Positions 16,493 to 25,292 of a DNA stretch of 64,000 bases are shown here, one piece after another. Below the pieces are notes generated by a model. It did no database searches, had not been told where the DNA came from, and saw only the letters and a program-made list of their open reading frames with translations. The position numbers and the translations under genes were made by a program. Each line of letters starts with the position of its first letter. Within the stretch, counting starts at the first letter, position 1. This DNA is from Salipiger sp. IMCC34102 (GTDB lineage: Bacteria; Pseudomonadota; Alphaproteobacteria; Rhodobacterales; Rhodobacteraceae), in NCBI RefSeq assembly GCF_004145405.1, contig NZ_SELQ01000001.1, positions 496,001 through 560,000 of the forward strand, given 5' to 3'.

Positions 16493-17377
16493 TCAGACGA
16501 TCTCGTGGCCCGCCTGCACGATCCGCTGCGCCAGATGCGCGATATGCGCAGGCCCCACTTCGCAGCAGCCGCCGACGATGGTGGCGCCCGCCTCGATCCA
16601 GCGCATCGCGTGATCGGCGTAGGCCTCCGGCGACAGGTCCCGGCTGGTCAGCGCGGCCACGGTCGGCTTGTCCTCTAGGAACTCGGACGTGATCTTGACG
16701 AATCCGTTGGCGTAGGCGCCGAAGGGCAGGCCCCCTTGCGCGAGGATCGGCAGCGCATCGTGGATCGCCTCCGGCGCCGAGCAGTTCACTAGGAGCGCCT
16801 CCGCACCGCGGGCCACCGCCAGCACCTCGGCCAGCGACTCGCCCGAGCGCAGCCGGGTGCCGTCCCGGTCGTCCACGGTCATCGCCAGCCACACGGGACG
16901 CTTCGCCGCCTGCGCGCCTTCGAGGATCGCACGCGCGTGGGCGACGGACGCGATGGTCTCGCACAGGATCAGGTCGCAACCCGTCATCTGCGCGGCATTC
17001 TCGGCGTAGAGGGCCACGGCCGCGTCATGGGCGGGATGCAGCTCGGGGCGGTAGCTTGCGCCAAGCGGCCCGATGCTGCCCGCGATCCGGCCCGAGCCGT
17101 GGGCCTCGCGGGCGGCCTCGGCCTCGGCCAGCGACAGGGCGTGCAGCTTGGCGTAGGCCCCCTCCTGCGGGGTGCCTGCCAGACGGTCGTGGTGGATCGC
17201 GTAGCTGTTCGTCGTGGCCACCGTCGCGCCGGCGGCGAAATAATCCGCGTGGATCCGCTGCACGAGGCCGGGATGGTCGATCATCACCTGCGTGCCCCAC
17301 AGCGGCGTCGGGGCTTCGGGCGCGCGGTGGGTCAACTCCTGTCCCATGCCGCCGTCGAGTAGGGTGATCTGTGCCAT
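16493..17377 (-). CDS. homocysteine S-methyltransferase family protein
   Basis: Zinc-dependent methyltransferase domain of the MmuM/BHMT/MetH-N type, making methionine from homocysteine with a methyl donor that the sequence does not reveal (S-methylmethionine or betaine are family donors). 294 residues. LLDGGMGQEL (5-14), TNSYAIHHDRL near 55, IAGSIGPLGASYRPE near 100, and the zinc cysteines in LLVNCSAPEA (about 200) and IVGGCCEVGP (about 265). AAAGGA eight bases before ATG 17377 supports the start; a much longer open frame upstream is antisense to the next gene. Stands alone, divergent from ggt. Confidence 0.92.
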   Translation of the reverse strand: MAQITLLDGGMGQELTHRAPEAPTPLWGTQVMIDHPGLVQRIHADYFAAGATVATTNSYAIHHDRLAGTPQEGAYAKLHALSLAEAEAAREAHGSGRIAGSIGPLGASYRPELHPAHDAAVALYAENAAQMTGCDLILCETIASVAHARAILEGAQAAKRPVWLAMTVDDRDGTRLRSGESLAEVLAVARGAEALLVNCSAPEAIHDALPILAQGGLPFGAYANGFVKITSEFLEDKPTVAALTSRDLSPEAYADHAMRWIEAGATIVGGCCEVGPAHIAHLAQRIVQAGHEIV

Positions 17378-17521
17378 CGGACGGTCCTTTCGTGTTTCGA
17401 GGTTGCGCTTACCACCGCGGCACGGGCGATCAAGCCCGCAAGAGCGGCGGGCCGAATTTGAGGTTTGCACCGGCAGGACTTTTCCCGCACCCTGCGGCAA
17501 GACACCGCAAGGACACGACAA

Positions 17522-19099
17522 ATGCGCGATTTCCACCAGCCGGGCCGCTCGGCCACCTTCGCCACCAACGGCATGTGCGCGACCTCGCATCCGCTGGCCG
17601 CGAAGGTCGCGATCCAGACGCTCGAGGCCGGTGGCAACGCTGTCGATGCGGCGATCGCGGGGGCGGTCCTGCTGGGCATCTGCGAGCCGCAGATGACCGG
17701 CATCGGGGGCGACTGCTTCGTGCTGCTGACCCCGCCGGGCGAGGACCGGATCGTCGCGCTCAACGGGTCGGGGCGGGCGCCCGCGGCCTTCTCGGCGGCG
17801 GATCTGCGCGGTCAGGGGCTGACGGCGATCCCCACGGGAAGCGCGCATGCGGTCACCATCCCCGGCGCGATCGACGCCTTCTGCCGCTTGTCGAAGGACT
17901 GGGGCCGGATCGGCCTTGCGGCCACGCTCGCCCCCGCGATCCACTACGCCGAGGCGGGCGTCCCCGTGGCCCCGCGCGTCGCCTCGGACTGGGCGATGGA
18001 CATGGACACCTTGCAGGGCGTGGCGCGCGACGACTTCCTGCTGGACGGCACGGCCCCGCAGGTGGGCCAGGTCTTCCGCGCGCCCAAGCAGGCCGAAGCG
18101 CTGCGCCGCATCGCGATGGAGGGCCGCGCGGGTTTCTACGAAGGCGAGGTGGCCGAGGACATGGTCGCGGCCTTGCGCGCGGCGGGCGGCACCCACACGC
18201 TGGAGGATTTCGCCTCCCACGCGGCGACCTACGGCGATCCGATCCAGGGGACCTACGGCGGGCTCGACCTCTTCGAGCATCCGCCGAACGGGCAGGGCGC
18301 CACGGCGATCCTCTTGCTGAACATCCTCAAGCAATTCGACCTCGGCTCGATGGATCCTTACGGCGCCGCCCGCGCGCATATCGAGGCGGAGGCCACCAAG
18401 CTTGCCTACGACGCCCGCAACCGCTTCCTGTCGGACCCCGACCACGTGACGCGGCTGGACCACATGCTGTCCGACAGGACCGCCCAGGCGCTCGCCGCCC
18501 AGATCGACCCGAAACGCGCGCAATCGCCCAGGCGTCCGACCGTCGAAGCGGTGCACAAGGACACGATCTACATCACCGTCGTGGACCGCGACCGGATGTC
18601 GGTGTCGCTGATCTACTCGATCTTCCACGGCTTCGGGTCCGGGATCGGCACGGACAAGTTCGGCATCCTGATGCAGAACCGTGGCGCGGGCTTCAGCCTG
18701 GCCGAGGGCCATCCCAACGAAGGCGCGCCGGGAAAGCGGCCCATGCACACGATCATCCCCGGCATCCTGCAACAAGGCGGGCGCACTCTGATGCCCTTCG
18801 GTGTCATGGGCGGGGCCTACCAGTCGACCGGCCACGCGCGTTTCGTCAGCAACCTCACCGATTTCGGCATGGACCCGCAGACGGCCATCGACGGGCCGCG
18901 GGTCTTCTCGGACACCGACGGCCTTCGGGTGGAGAACGGCTATTCCGACGCGGTGAAGGCGGAGCTGTCAAACATGGGCCACGAGGTGATCGCCCCGCCC
19001 ACGGCCATCGGCGGCGCGCAGGCGATCCGCATTCACGACAGCGGCGTGCTGGAAGGGGCGTCCGATCCGCGCAAGGACGGCTGCGCGCTGGGCTACTGA
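17522..19099 (+). CDS. ggt: gamma-glutamyltransferase family hydrolase
   Basis: Ntn-hydrolase that splits gamma-glutamyl bonds (glutathione and related amides) after self-cleavage. 525 residues. Large-subunit marks TNGMCATSHPLAA, GGNAVDAAIAGAVLLG and GIGGDCFVLL are near 15-75; the nucleophile Thr is in VHKDTIYITVVDRD (about 346), with the second Thr and His of the usual TTH replaced by Ile and Tyr. No signal peptide is seen, so it should be cytoplasmic, unlike E. coli Ggt. AAGGA nine bases before ATG 17522 sets the start over an upstream in-frame TTG. Confidence 0.93.
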   Translation: MRDFHQPGRSATFATNGMCATSHPLAAKVAIQTLEAGGNAVDAAIAGAVLLGICEPQMTGIGGDCFVLLTPPGEDRIVALNGSGRAPAAFSAADLRGQGLTAIPTGSAHAVTIPGAIDAFCRLSKDWGRIGLAATLAPAIHYAEAGVPVAPRVASDWAMDMDTLQGVARDDFLLDGTAPQVGQVFRAPKQAEALRRIAMEGRAGFYEGEVAEDMVAALRAAGGTHTLEDFASHAATYGDPIQGTYGGLDLFEHPPNGQGATAILLLNILKQFDLGSMDPYGAARAHIEAEATKLAYDARNRFLSDPDHVTRLDHMLSDRTAQALAAQIDPKRAQSPRRPTVEAVHKDTIYITVVDRDRMSVSLIYSIFHGFGSGIGTDKFGILMQNRGAGFSLAEGHPNEGAPGKRPMHTIIPGILQQGGRTLMPFGVMGGAYQSTGHARFVSNLTDFGMDPQTAIDGPRVFSDTDGLRVENGYSDAVKAELSNMGHEVIAPPTAIGGAQAIRIHDSGVLEGASDPRKDGCALGY

Positions 19100-19171
19100 G
19101 GCGTCACAGGCCAACCCCGCCCCGGCCGTGAGCCTGGGCCGCGCCTTTATCCCCGCATCACCGGGCCAAGA

Positions 19172-19498
19172 TCAGTTCAGCTGGACCTGCAACGGGTAGG
19201 ACCCGTCCTCGAACGGTCCGAACAGGTCGGGCACATCCGGGTGTTCCACCGGTTCGCCGGAATAATCCGCGATCAGGTTCTGTTCGGACACATAGGCCAC
19301 GTAGAAGCTGCGATCGTTTTCCGCCAGCAGGTGGTAATAGGGCTGATCCTTGGCGGGGCGGCTGTCCTCGGGGATCGCCTCGTACCAGGCGTCGGTGTTG
19401 GAAAACGTCGGATCGACGTCGAAGACCACGCCTCGGAACGGGTGCTTGCGGTGCTTCACGACCTGGCCGAGGTAATATTTCGCGCGCGTCTTGTACAT
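19172..19498 (-). CDS. hspQ: heat shock protein HspQ
   Basis: Small hemimethylated-DNA-binding/YccV-fold protein that works as a Lon specificity factor in enterobacteria. 108 residues, typical length. Diagnostic stretches are AKYYLGQVVKHRKHPFRGVV, DVDPTFSNTDAWYEAIP, DQPYYHLLAE and VAYVSEQNL. The frame extends 20 codons upstream, but AAAGGG precedes ATG 19498 and the family begins MYKTRAKY. Convergent with ggt; divergent from the SLT lipoprotein. Confidence 0.95.
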   Translation of the reverse strand: MYKTRAKYYLGQVVKHRKHPFRGVVFDVDPTFSNTDAWYEAIPEDSRPAKDQPYYHLLAENDRSFYVAYVSEQNLIADYSGEPVEHPDVPDLFGPFEDGSYPLQVQLN

Positions 19499-19716
19499 GA
19501 AATCAGCCCTTTCGTCCTTGTTCCTAATCGAAATACCGCGTCGAAGTCCACTAGCCACGCCCGGGAGGAACCGAAACAGTTTGTTATCTTTCGCCCCCGA
19601 TCGGCATCAACTCGCGCGTCGATGCAACAGGCGACCCCCGGCTGCGCCTGCCCCGTTCCCAACCGCGCCGGAATTGGCTAGGCTGGGGACAATTACAAAC
19701 AAGAAGCGAGAGGCAT

Positions 19717-20301
19717 ATGAGCAGTATCCTTCGCGCGCTGGTGTTACTCGTGGTCCTGGGCAGCTGTGGCGCCCGGGAGTATTCCGCACCGCGCGATCTC
19801 GAAAACGCCTGCGCGATCCTGAGCGAGCGTCCCGAATACCGGCGCGCGTTCAAGGCGGCAGAGCGCAAGTACGGCGTCCCGATGCCGGGCATGATGGCAA
19901 TGATCTACCAGGAGAGTAAGTTCATCGGCAACAACCGCCCGCCGCATCAATACGCGCTGGGGGTCATTCCCATCGGTCGGCAATCTTCCGCGCTGGGCTA
20001 CAGCCAAGCGCTCGACGGCACCTGGGAGGAATACCAGAACGAGGTCGGCGGTCGCCGGTCCCGGCGCGAGGATATCCACGACGCCGCGGACTTCATGGGC
20101 TGGTACATGACCAAGACCGTCGCCGAGACGGGCGTGTCGATGTACGATATCCGCAACCAGTATCTGGCCTATCACGACGGGCGCTCGGGCTTCAAACGCG
20201 GCACCTGGCGAAGCAAGGGCTGGCTGATCCGCGTCGCCGGAGAGGTCGAGCAACGCGCCCTGCTCTATGATGCGCAACTGCGCGGCTGCGGCAAGCGGTG
20301 A
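19717..20301 (+). CDS. lytic transglycosylase-type (SLT domain) lipoprotein
   Basis: Probable peptidoglycan-cleaving lipoprotein. The first 17 residues form a lipoprotein signal with lipobox VLGSC (Cys17). A lysozyme-like domain covers about 40-180: MMAMIYQESKF carries the catalytic Glu66, followed by ALGYSQALDGTWEEYQNEVGG and IRNQYLAYHDGRSGF. It is small (194 residues) and differs from Slt/MltC families in sequence, so cell-wall activity is inferred from the fold. AAGCGAGAGGCAT before ATG offers a Shine-Dalgarno. A strong terminator follows four bases after the stop. Confidence 0.85.
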   Translation: MSSILRALVLLVVLGSCGAREYSAPRDLENACAILSERPEYRRAFKAAERKYGVPMPGMMAMIYQESKFIGNNRPPHQYALGVIPIGRQSSALGYSQALDGTWEEYQNEVGGRRSRREDIHDAADFMGWYMTKTVAETGVSMYDIRNQYLAYHDGRSGFKRGTWRSKGWLIRVAGEVEQRALLYDAQLRGCGKR

Positions 20302-20305
20302 CGAA

Positions 20306-20338
20306 AAAGCCCCGCACGCGATCTGCGTGCGGGGCTTT
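20306..20338. terminator. bidirectional rho-independent terminator (SLT gene / dps)
   Basis: Perfect 14-base arms AAAGCCCCGCACGC and GCGTGCGGGGCTTT around GATCT, with A and T runs on both sides. It sits between convergent genes and should end both transcripts. Confidence 0.93.
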
Positions 20339-20358
20339 CATCACTTAAGGTGATCCGC

Positions 20359-20838
20359 TTACTTCTTGGCGTTGGCGCCGATGAACCAGGCGTCCTTGTC
20401 CAGCGCGCGGCTGATCTCGACGAACAGGTCCTCGGTATCCGCGTCACCCGCTTCGTCCGCGTCCGATGCACCCTGACGAATCGAGGCGCCGACGCTGAGG
20501 AAGCGTTCCTGCAGTTCGACGACATGCGCGTCGAGGTCCGTCAGCTCGACCGGGTAGGCCTTCATCTTGGCGCGGTCGGCGGCGACTTCGAGCGTGCCGC
20601 GGGCGTAGCCGCCCAGGATCACGGTGCGCTCGGCGATGGTGTCGATCCCCTTCAGCAGGCGGGCGGACACACCGTCGAGCAGCTCGTGCACGCCGATGAA
20701 ACCGTCACCCTTGAGGTTCCAGTGCGCCTGTTTCACGGCCATCTGGAGGGCCTGCATCTCGACCAGGTTGTCGTTGAGGATGTTGATGACTTTTTCGCGG
20801 GTCTGGCCGTCGAGGCCTGCGACGAATGCTTCGGGCAT
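20359..20838 (-). CDS. dps: DNA protection during starvation protein Dps
   Basis: Ferritin-like dodecamer that oxidises iron with H2O2 and shields DNA in stress. 159 residues. The intersubunit ferroxidase site is intact: KQAHWNLKGDGFIGVHELLD (about 37-56) and DTIAERTVILGGYA (about 66-80). The C terminus (GANAKK) is short and the N terminus has few basic residues, so non-specific DNA binding may be weak. CAGGAGA six bases before ATG gives the start. An AT-rich leader with CGCAAATTGCG lies just upstream. Confidence 0.96.
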   Translation of the reverse strand: MPEAFVAGLDGQTREKVINILNDNLVEMQALQMAVKQAHWNLKGDGFIGVHELLDGVSARLLKGIDTIAERTVILGGYARGTLEVAADRAKMKAYPVELTDLDAHVVELQERFLSVGASIRQGASDADEAGDADTEDLFVEISRALDKDAWFIGANAKK

Positions 20839-20858
20839 GAATGTCTCCTGTCTTTTTT

Positions 20859-20869
20859 CGCAAATTGCG
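20859..20869. promoter_or_regulatory. CGCAA-A-TTGCG dyad upstream of dps
   Basis: Palindrome 21-31 bases before the dps start, next to a T6 tract, within a 177-base gap between divergent dps and lolA. Candidate binding site for a stress regulator; not matched to a known motif by me. Confidence 0.3.
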
Positions 20870-21015
20870 TGCGCCTCTCAATGCACTCCCCCCCATGCAG
20901 GTTCCGTGCCGCGCTACCCGTTTGCGGCGGCGCGTTATCGCATGTCCGGGGCACGGGCGCTTGGATGCGTGGCATCGCACCCTATCTGAGGGTCAACTCG
21001 AACGAAGGTTAGACC

Positions 21016-21618
21016 ATGAACAGACGCACGCTTCTTATGTCGGCCGCCGCCCTGGCGCTCGTCGGCGGCACGGCCCAGGCCCAGCAACTCTCTCTGGGGG
21101 CCGTGTCCAGCTACCTCAACGGGCTGACGACCGCGACCAGCGGCTTCACCCAGATCAACGGCGACGGCACGATCTCGACCGGTCAGCTCTACATCAAGCG
21201 GCCCGGACGGATCCGGTTCGAATACAACGCCCCCGACAACAGCCTCGTGATGGCCGGTGGCGGGTCGGTCGCGGTCTTCGATCCCCGCTCCAACGCGGGC
21301 GTCGAGCGCTACCCGCTGAACCAGACGCCGCTGTCGATCATCCTTGCGCGTAACGTGGATCTCACGCGGGCGCGGATGGTGACGGGTCACACCTCGGACG
21401 GGACCACGACGACGATCACGGCGCAGGACCCCGATCACCCCGAGTACGGCAACATCCAGATGGTGTTCTCGGCCAACCCGACAGAGCTGCGACAGTGGAT
21501 CGTCACCGACAACGTGGGCGAGCAGACGACCGTGATCCTCAACGGATTGCAGCCCGGCGGGTCGATTTCCGACCGGCAGTTCAACATCCAGGCCGAGACC
21601 GCATCCCGCGGCGGCTGA
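21016..21618 (+). CDS. lolA: outer-membrane lipoprotein carrier protein LolA family
   Basis: Periplasmic chaperone that ferries lipoproteins from LolCDE to the outer membrane. 200 residues with a signal peptide (LLMSAAALALVGGTAQAQQ) and the LolA fold: TTATSGFTQINGDGTISTG, LYIKRPGRIRFEYNAP, NQTPLSIILARNVDL and MVFSANPTELRQWIVTDNVG. Start supported by GAAGGTTAG before ATG. Its stop abuts the puuD stop head-on with no gap. In relatives lolA usually follows ftsK; here purine-catabolism genes lie between them. Confidence 0.93.
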   Translation: MNRRTLLMSAAALALVGGTAQAQQLSLGAVSSYLNGLTTATSGFTQINGDGTISTGQLYIKRPGRIRFEYNAPDNSLVMAGGGSVAVFDPRSNAGVERYPLNQTPLSIILARNVDLTRARMVTGHTSDGTTTTITAQDPDHPEYGNIQMVFSANPTELRQWIVTDNVGEQTTVILNGLQPGGSISDRQFNIQAETASRGG

Positions 21619-22839
21619 TCAGCGCGCGGCGCGGACCCAGTCGGCCAGCACGACCCGGTCCGCGTCCGACAGCTCCGTGATGTTCCCCGGCGGCATCGCG
21701 TGGCTCACGGCGGCTTGGGTGTAGATCTCGGGCGCGTGGTGCGCGATGTCGGCCGCGGTTTCCAGGTGCACCCCCTTCGGCGCCCAGCGGATGCCGGGCC
21801 AGACCGGCTCTCGCGCATGGCACATCGAACACCGGCCCTGCACGATCTGTGCGGCCTCCTCGAACCCCGCGGCTTCCGCGAACCGCTCTTCCTGCGCGGT
21901 CAGGTCGCGGGCCTGCGATTGCTCGTAGGTGTCGTGACCCGGAAAGGTCGAGAGCCACGCCATGAGGATGAAGATCACCACCGTCGCGGCCCATGTCCAG
22001 GACGGCTTGCCGCTGCGCGCATGCATCGAGTTGAAGTAGTGCCGGATCGTCACCCCCAGCAGGAACACCAGCGCCGCGATGATCCAGGCGTACTGCGTCC
22101 CGAAGGCCAGCGGGTAGTGATTCGACAGCATCAGGAAGATCACCGGCAAGGTCAGGTAGTTGTTGTGGGTCGAGCGCAGCTTGGCGATCTTGCCGTACTT
22201 GGGATCGGGTTTGCGCCCTGCCTTCAGGTCGGCCACCACGACCCGCTGGTTCGGCATGATGATCAGGAACACGTTCGCCGTCATGATCGTCGCGGTGAAG
22301 GCGCCCAGGTGCAAGAGCGAGGCGCGCCCCGAAAAGACCTGGTTGTAGCCCCAGCTCATCGCGACCAGCAGCACGAACAGCAGCCCCATCAGCGCGGTCG
22401 GGTGCTCCCCCAATCGGGATTTGCAGGCGGTATCGTAGACGAGCCAGCCCAGGGTCAGCGACGCGGCGGAGATCAGCACCGCCTGCCAGACGCTCAAATC
22501 CGCCCGCGCGGGGTCGATCAGGTAAAGCTCGGCCCCCGCCCAGTAGACCACCATCAGCAGGGCGGCCCCCGACAGCCAGGTGGCGTAGCTCTCCCACTTG
22601 AACCAGGTCAGGTGGGCGGGCATCGCGTCGGGCGCCACGAGGTATTTCTGGATGTGGTAGAACCCGCCGCCGTGGACCTGCCATTCCTCGCCGTCGGCGG
22701 GGCCCGCGATATCCCGGTTCAGCCCCAGGTCCAGCGCGATGAAATAGAACGACGACCCGATCCAGGCGATGGCCGTGATGACATGGGTCCAGCGGACGGC
22801 GAAGGCCAGCCACTCCCAAAGGATCGCCATGTCATACAT
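21619..22839 (-). CDS. puuD: membrane-bound urate hydroxylase with cytochrome c domain
   Basis: Oxidises urate to 5-hydroxyisourate, passing electrons through its own haem rather than to oxygen as soluble uricases do. 406 residues: about eight transmembrane helices in the first 300 (starting WLAFAVRWTHVITAIAWIGS), then a C-terminal cytochrome c domain with haem motif CSMCH (about 337-341) and an axial Met candidate in HAMPPGNIT (about 383). AGGGAA precedes ATG 22839 by seven bases. Divergent from puuE across 66 bases that must hold both promoters (TATAAA at 22873 for the plus strand). Confidence 0.93.
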   Translation of the reverse strand: MYDMAILWEWLAFAVRWTHVITAIAWIGSSFYFIALDLGLNRDIAGPADGEEWQVHGGGFYHIQKYLVAPDAMPAHLTWFKWESYATWLSGAALLMVVYWAGAELYLIDPARADLSVWQAVLISAASLTLGWLVYDTACKSRLGEHPTALMGLLFVLLVAMSWGYNQVFSGRASLLHLGAFTATIMTANVFLIIMPNQRVVVADLKAGRKPDPKYGKIAKLRSTHNNYLTLPVIFLMLSNHYPLAFGTQYAWIIAALVFLLGVTIRHYFNSMHARSGKPSWTWAATVVIFILMAWLSTFPGHDTYEQSQARDLTAQEERFAEAAGFEEAAQIVQGRCSMCHAREPVWPGIRWAPKGVHLETAADIAHHAPEIYTQAAVSHAMPPGNITELSDADRVVLADWVRAAR

Positions 22840-22905
22840 CTCGTTTTCCCTGTCTTGTTTCCCGGGCCACGGTATAAATCCCGCAACCTGCAGGAAAGAC
22901 CCAAG

Positions 22906-24306
22906 ATGACCTACCCTCGCGACATGATCGGCTATGGTGCCCGGACGCCCGACCCCAAGTGGCCCGGTGATGCGAACATCGCCGTCCAGATCGTCGTCAA
23001 CTACGAGGAAGGCGGCGAGAACAACATCCTGCACGGCGACCCCGCCTCCGAAGGTTTCCTGTCGGAGATCCCCGGCGCCGTTCCCTGGCCCGGTCAACGG
23101 CACTGGAACATGGAGACGATCTACGAATACGGCGCCCGCGCCGGCTTCTGGCGGCTGTACCGCCTGCTGGGCGATCTGCCGGTGACGGTCTTCGGCGTCG
23201 CCACGGCGCTGGCCCGCGGCCCCGAACAGGTTGCCGCCATGCAGGCCTCGAGCTGGGAGATCGCCAGCCATGGGCTCAAATGGATCGAGTACAAGGACAC
23301 CCACGAGGATACCGAGCGGACCCATATCCAGCGCGCCGTCCGCCTGCACACCGAAGTGACCGGCGAGCGTCCGCGCGGCTTCTACCAAGGGCGCGCCTCG
23401 ATGAACTCCCTGCGCCTCGCGGCGGAGGAAGGCTTCGACTACCTCTCGGACAGCTACGCCGACGACCTGCCCTACTGGATGCGGATCGGCGGCCGGGACG
23501 AGCTGATCGTGCCCTACACGCTGGATGCCAACGACATGCGGTTCTCGACCCCCAACGGGTTCAACGCGGGCGCCCAGTTCCGCGACTACCTGACCGCCAG
23601 CTTCGACGCGCTCTACCGCGAAGGGGTGGAGGGCGCGCCCAAGATGCTCTCGATCGGGTTGCACTGCCGCCTCGCCGGGCGCCCCGGCCGGATCGAGGCC
23701 CTCCGCCAGGCGCTCGAGCACATGCGCGGCCACGACGGCGTCTGGTTCGCCACCCGGGCGCAGATCGCAGACCACTGGCGCGCCACCCATCCGCCCGCGG
23801 CGAAGGACCGCCCCAGCCAGATGCCCCGCGCTGAATTCGTCGCGCAATTCGGCGGCATCTTCGAGCATTCCCCCTGGGTGGCCGAAGCCGCCTACCAACT
23901 GGAACGCTCCCCCGCGCACGATACCCCCGCGGGGCTCGCCAGCCTCATGGCGCGGGCCTTCCGCCGCGGCAGCACCGCCGACCGGCTGGCCGTCCTGCGC
24001 GCCCACCCCGATCTCGCGGGCAAGCTCGCCGCCGCGAAACGCCTCACGGCCGACAGCACGTCCGAGCAATCCTCCGCCGGGCTCGACGCGCTGACGGATG
24101 AGGAACGCGCGACCTTCGAGCGCCTGAATGCCGCCTACACGGCCAAGTTCCGTTTCCCCTTCATCATCGCCGTGCGCGATCACGACAAGGCCGGCATCCT
24201 CGACGCCTTCGAACGCCGCCTCGCCAATTCCGTGGAGGAGGAATTCGCCACCGCCTGCGCGCAGGTCGAACGCATCGCCGAGCTTCGCCTCCGGCAGATC
24301 CTCTGA
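22906..24306 (+). CDS. puuE: allantoinase PuuE fused to OHCU decarboxylase
   Basis: Two purine-breakdown enzymes in one 466-residue chain. Residues 1-300 are a polysaccharide-deacetylase-like allantoinase (IGYGARTPDPKWPG, NYEEGGENNILHGD, SHGLKWIEYKDTHEDTERTH), opening allantoin to allantoate. From about 312 the chain is an OHCU decarboxylase domain (EFVAQFGGIFEHSPWVAEAA, RAHPDLAGKLA, NAAYTAKFRFPFIIAVR), making S-allantoin from 2-oxo-4-hydroxy-4-carboxy-5-ureidoimidazoline. The fusion would hand product to substrate in sequence. AGGAAAG before ATG sets the start. Convergent with the ureidoglycine hydrolase gene. Confidence 0.94.
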   Translation: MTYPRDMIGYGARTPDPKWPGDANIAVQIVVNYEEGGENNILHGDPASEGFLSEIPGAVPWPGQRHWNMETIYEYGARAGFWRLYRLLGDLPVTVFGVATALARGPEQVAAMQASSWEIASHGLKWIEYKDTHEDTERTHIQRAVRLHTEVTGERPRGFYQGRASMNSLRLAAEEGFDYLSDSYADDLPYWMRIGGRDELIVPYTLDANDMRFSTPNGFNAGAQFRDYLTASFDALYREGVEGAPKMLSIGLHCRLAGRPGRIEALRQALEHMRGHDGVWFATRAQIADHWRATHPPAAKDRPSQMPRAEFVAQFGGIFEHSPWVAEAAYQLERSPAHDTPAGLASLMARAFRRGSTADRLAVLRAHPDLAGKLAAAKRLTADSTSEQSSAGLDALTDEERATFERLNAAYTAKFRFPFIIAVRDHDKAGILDAFERRLANSVEEEFATACAQVERIAELRLRQIL

Positions 24307-24328
24307 CGCGGCTCCGGCCGCGCGCGGG

Positions 24329-24382
24329 TTCCGGCTTCTTCCAGCCGGAAATACCTCGGGGGCCCGGGGGCAGCGCCCCCGG
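24329..24382. repeat. palindromic intergenic element/terminator between convergent genes
   Basis: Two hairpins in a row: TTCCGGC / GCCGGAA (24329-24350) and CCGGGGGC / GCCCCCGG (24364-24382). It is a degenerate member of the family seen at 25293, 43541 and 48159 (GCTTCTTCCAGCCGGAAATACC followed by a C/G-rich hairpin). Likely terminates puuE and the opposing gene. Confidence 0.65.
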
Positions 24383-24399
24383 CCGTCGGCCGATCGCTG

Positions 24400-25221
24400 C
24401 TACCGCAGACCTAATGCCGGATGCCGGTTGACGTCCTTGTAGAGCAGGTAGCGAAACGGCCCCGGCCCCCCGGCGTAACAGGCCTGCGGGCAGAAGGCGC
24501 GCAGCCACATGTAATCGCCTGCCTCGACCTCGACCCAGTCGCGGTTCAACCGATAGACCGCCTTGCCGGAAAGCACGTAAAGCCCGTGCTCCATCACGTG
24601 GGTTTCCATGAAGGGGATCACGCCGCCGGGCTGCAGGTTCACGATGTTCACGTGCATGTCGTGCGACAGGTCCGAAGGCGGGACGAAACGCGTCGTGGAC
24701 CAGGCCCCATGGGTGCCTTCCATCTCGACCACCGTCGCATCGGCATCCTGCGTGACGAAGGGCGCGGGCGGGTCGATCCCCTCGACCGGTTCGTAGCGCT
24801 TGCGGATCCAGTGAAACCCGCAAGGGCCATCGTGGTCATTCACCAGCGTCCAGTCGCAGCCCGCGGGCAGGTAGGCGTAGGAGCCGGGATAGAGCAGATG
24901 CGTCGTCCCCTGATACGTCAGCTCCGCATGGCCGTCGGTGACGAAGATCACCCCTTGAGCGCCCGCGTCCGGTTCCGGCTGCCGGCTGCCGCCACCGGGA
25001 GCGACCTCCATCACGTAATGCGCAAAGGTCTCGGCAAAGCCCGACAGTGGCCGCGCGATGATCCAGGCCCGGGTCTTCTCCCAATGCGGCAGGGCGCTGG
25101 TGGTGATATCGCGCAGGGTCCCCTTCGGGATCACCGCGTAGCTTTCGGTAAAGACCGCTCGGTCGGACAGAAGATCCGTCTGCGGCGGCAGCCCCCCGGG
25201 CGGGGTGAAATAATCGGTCAT
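24400..25221 (-). CDS. allE: (S)-ureidoglycine aminohydrolase (bicupin)
   Basis: Releases ammonia from (S)-ureidoglycine to give (S)-ureidoglycolate, after allantoate hydrolysis. 273 residues with two cupin domains: the N-terminal one around HYVMEVAPGGG and YLPAGCDWTLVND, the C-terminal one with the metal motif METHVMEHGLYVL (E-x-H-x3-H) and MWLRAFCPQACYAGG. The start is the MTDYFTPPGG methionine at 25221; the open frame continues upstream through repeat DNA without a credible ribosome site. Part of the puuD/puuE neighbourhood; the allantoate hydrolase and HIU hydrolase are not in the window. Confidence 0.9.
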   Translation of the reverse strand: MTDYFTPPGGLPPQTDLLSDRAVFTESYAVIPKGTLRDITTSALPHWEKTRAWIIARPLSGFAETFAHYVMEVAPGGGSRQPEPDAGAQGVIFVTDGHAELTYQGTTHLLYPGSYAYLPAGCDWTLVNDHDGPCGFHWIRKRYEPVEGIDPPAPFVTQDADATVVEMEGTHGAWSTTRFVPPSDLSHDMHVNIVNLQPGGVIPFMETHVMEHGLYVLSGKAVYRLNRDWVEVEAGDYMWLRAFCPQACYAGGPGPFRYLLYKDVNRHPALGLR

Positions 25222-25292
25222 CCAAACTCTCCTTGCGCACCACCAGGCACCTGTGCCGGACTTTCGCCCAACCGGATCGGCCTGCGGCCGAT

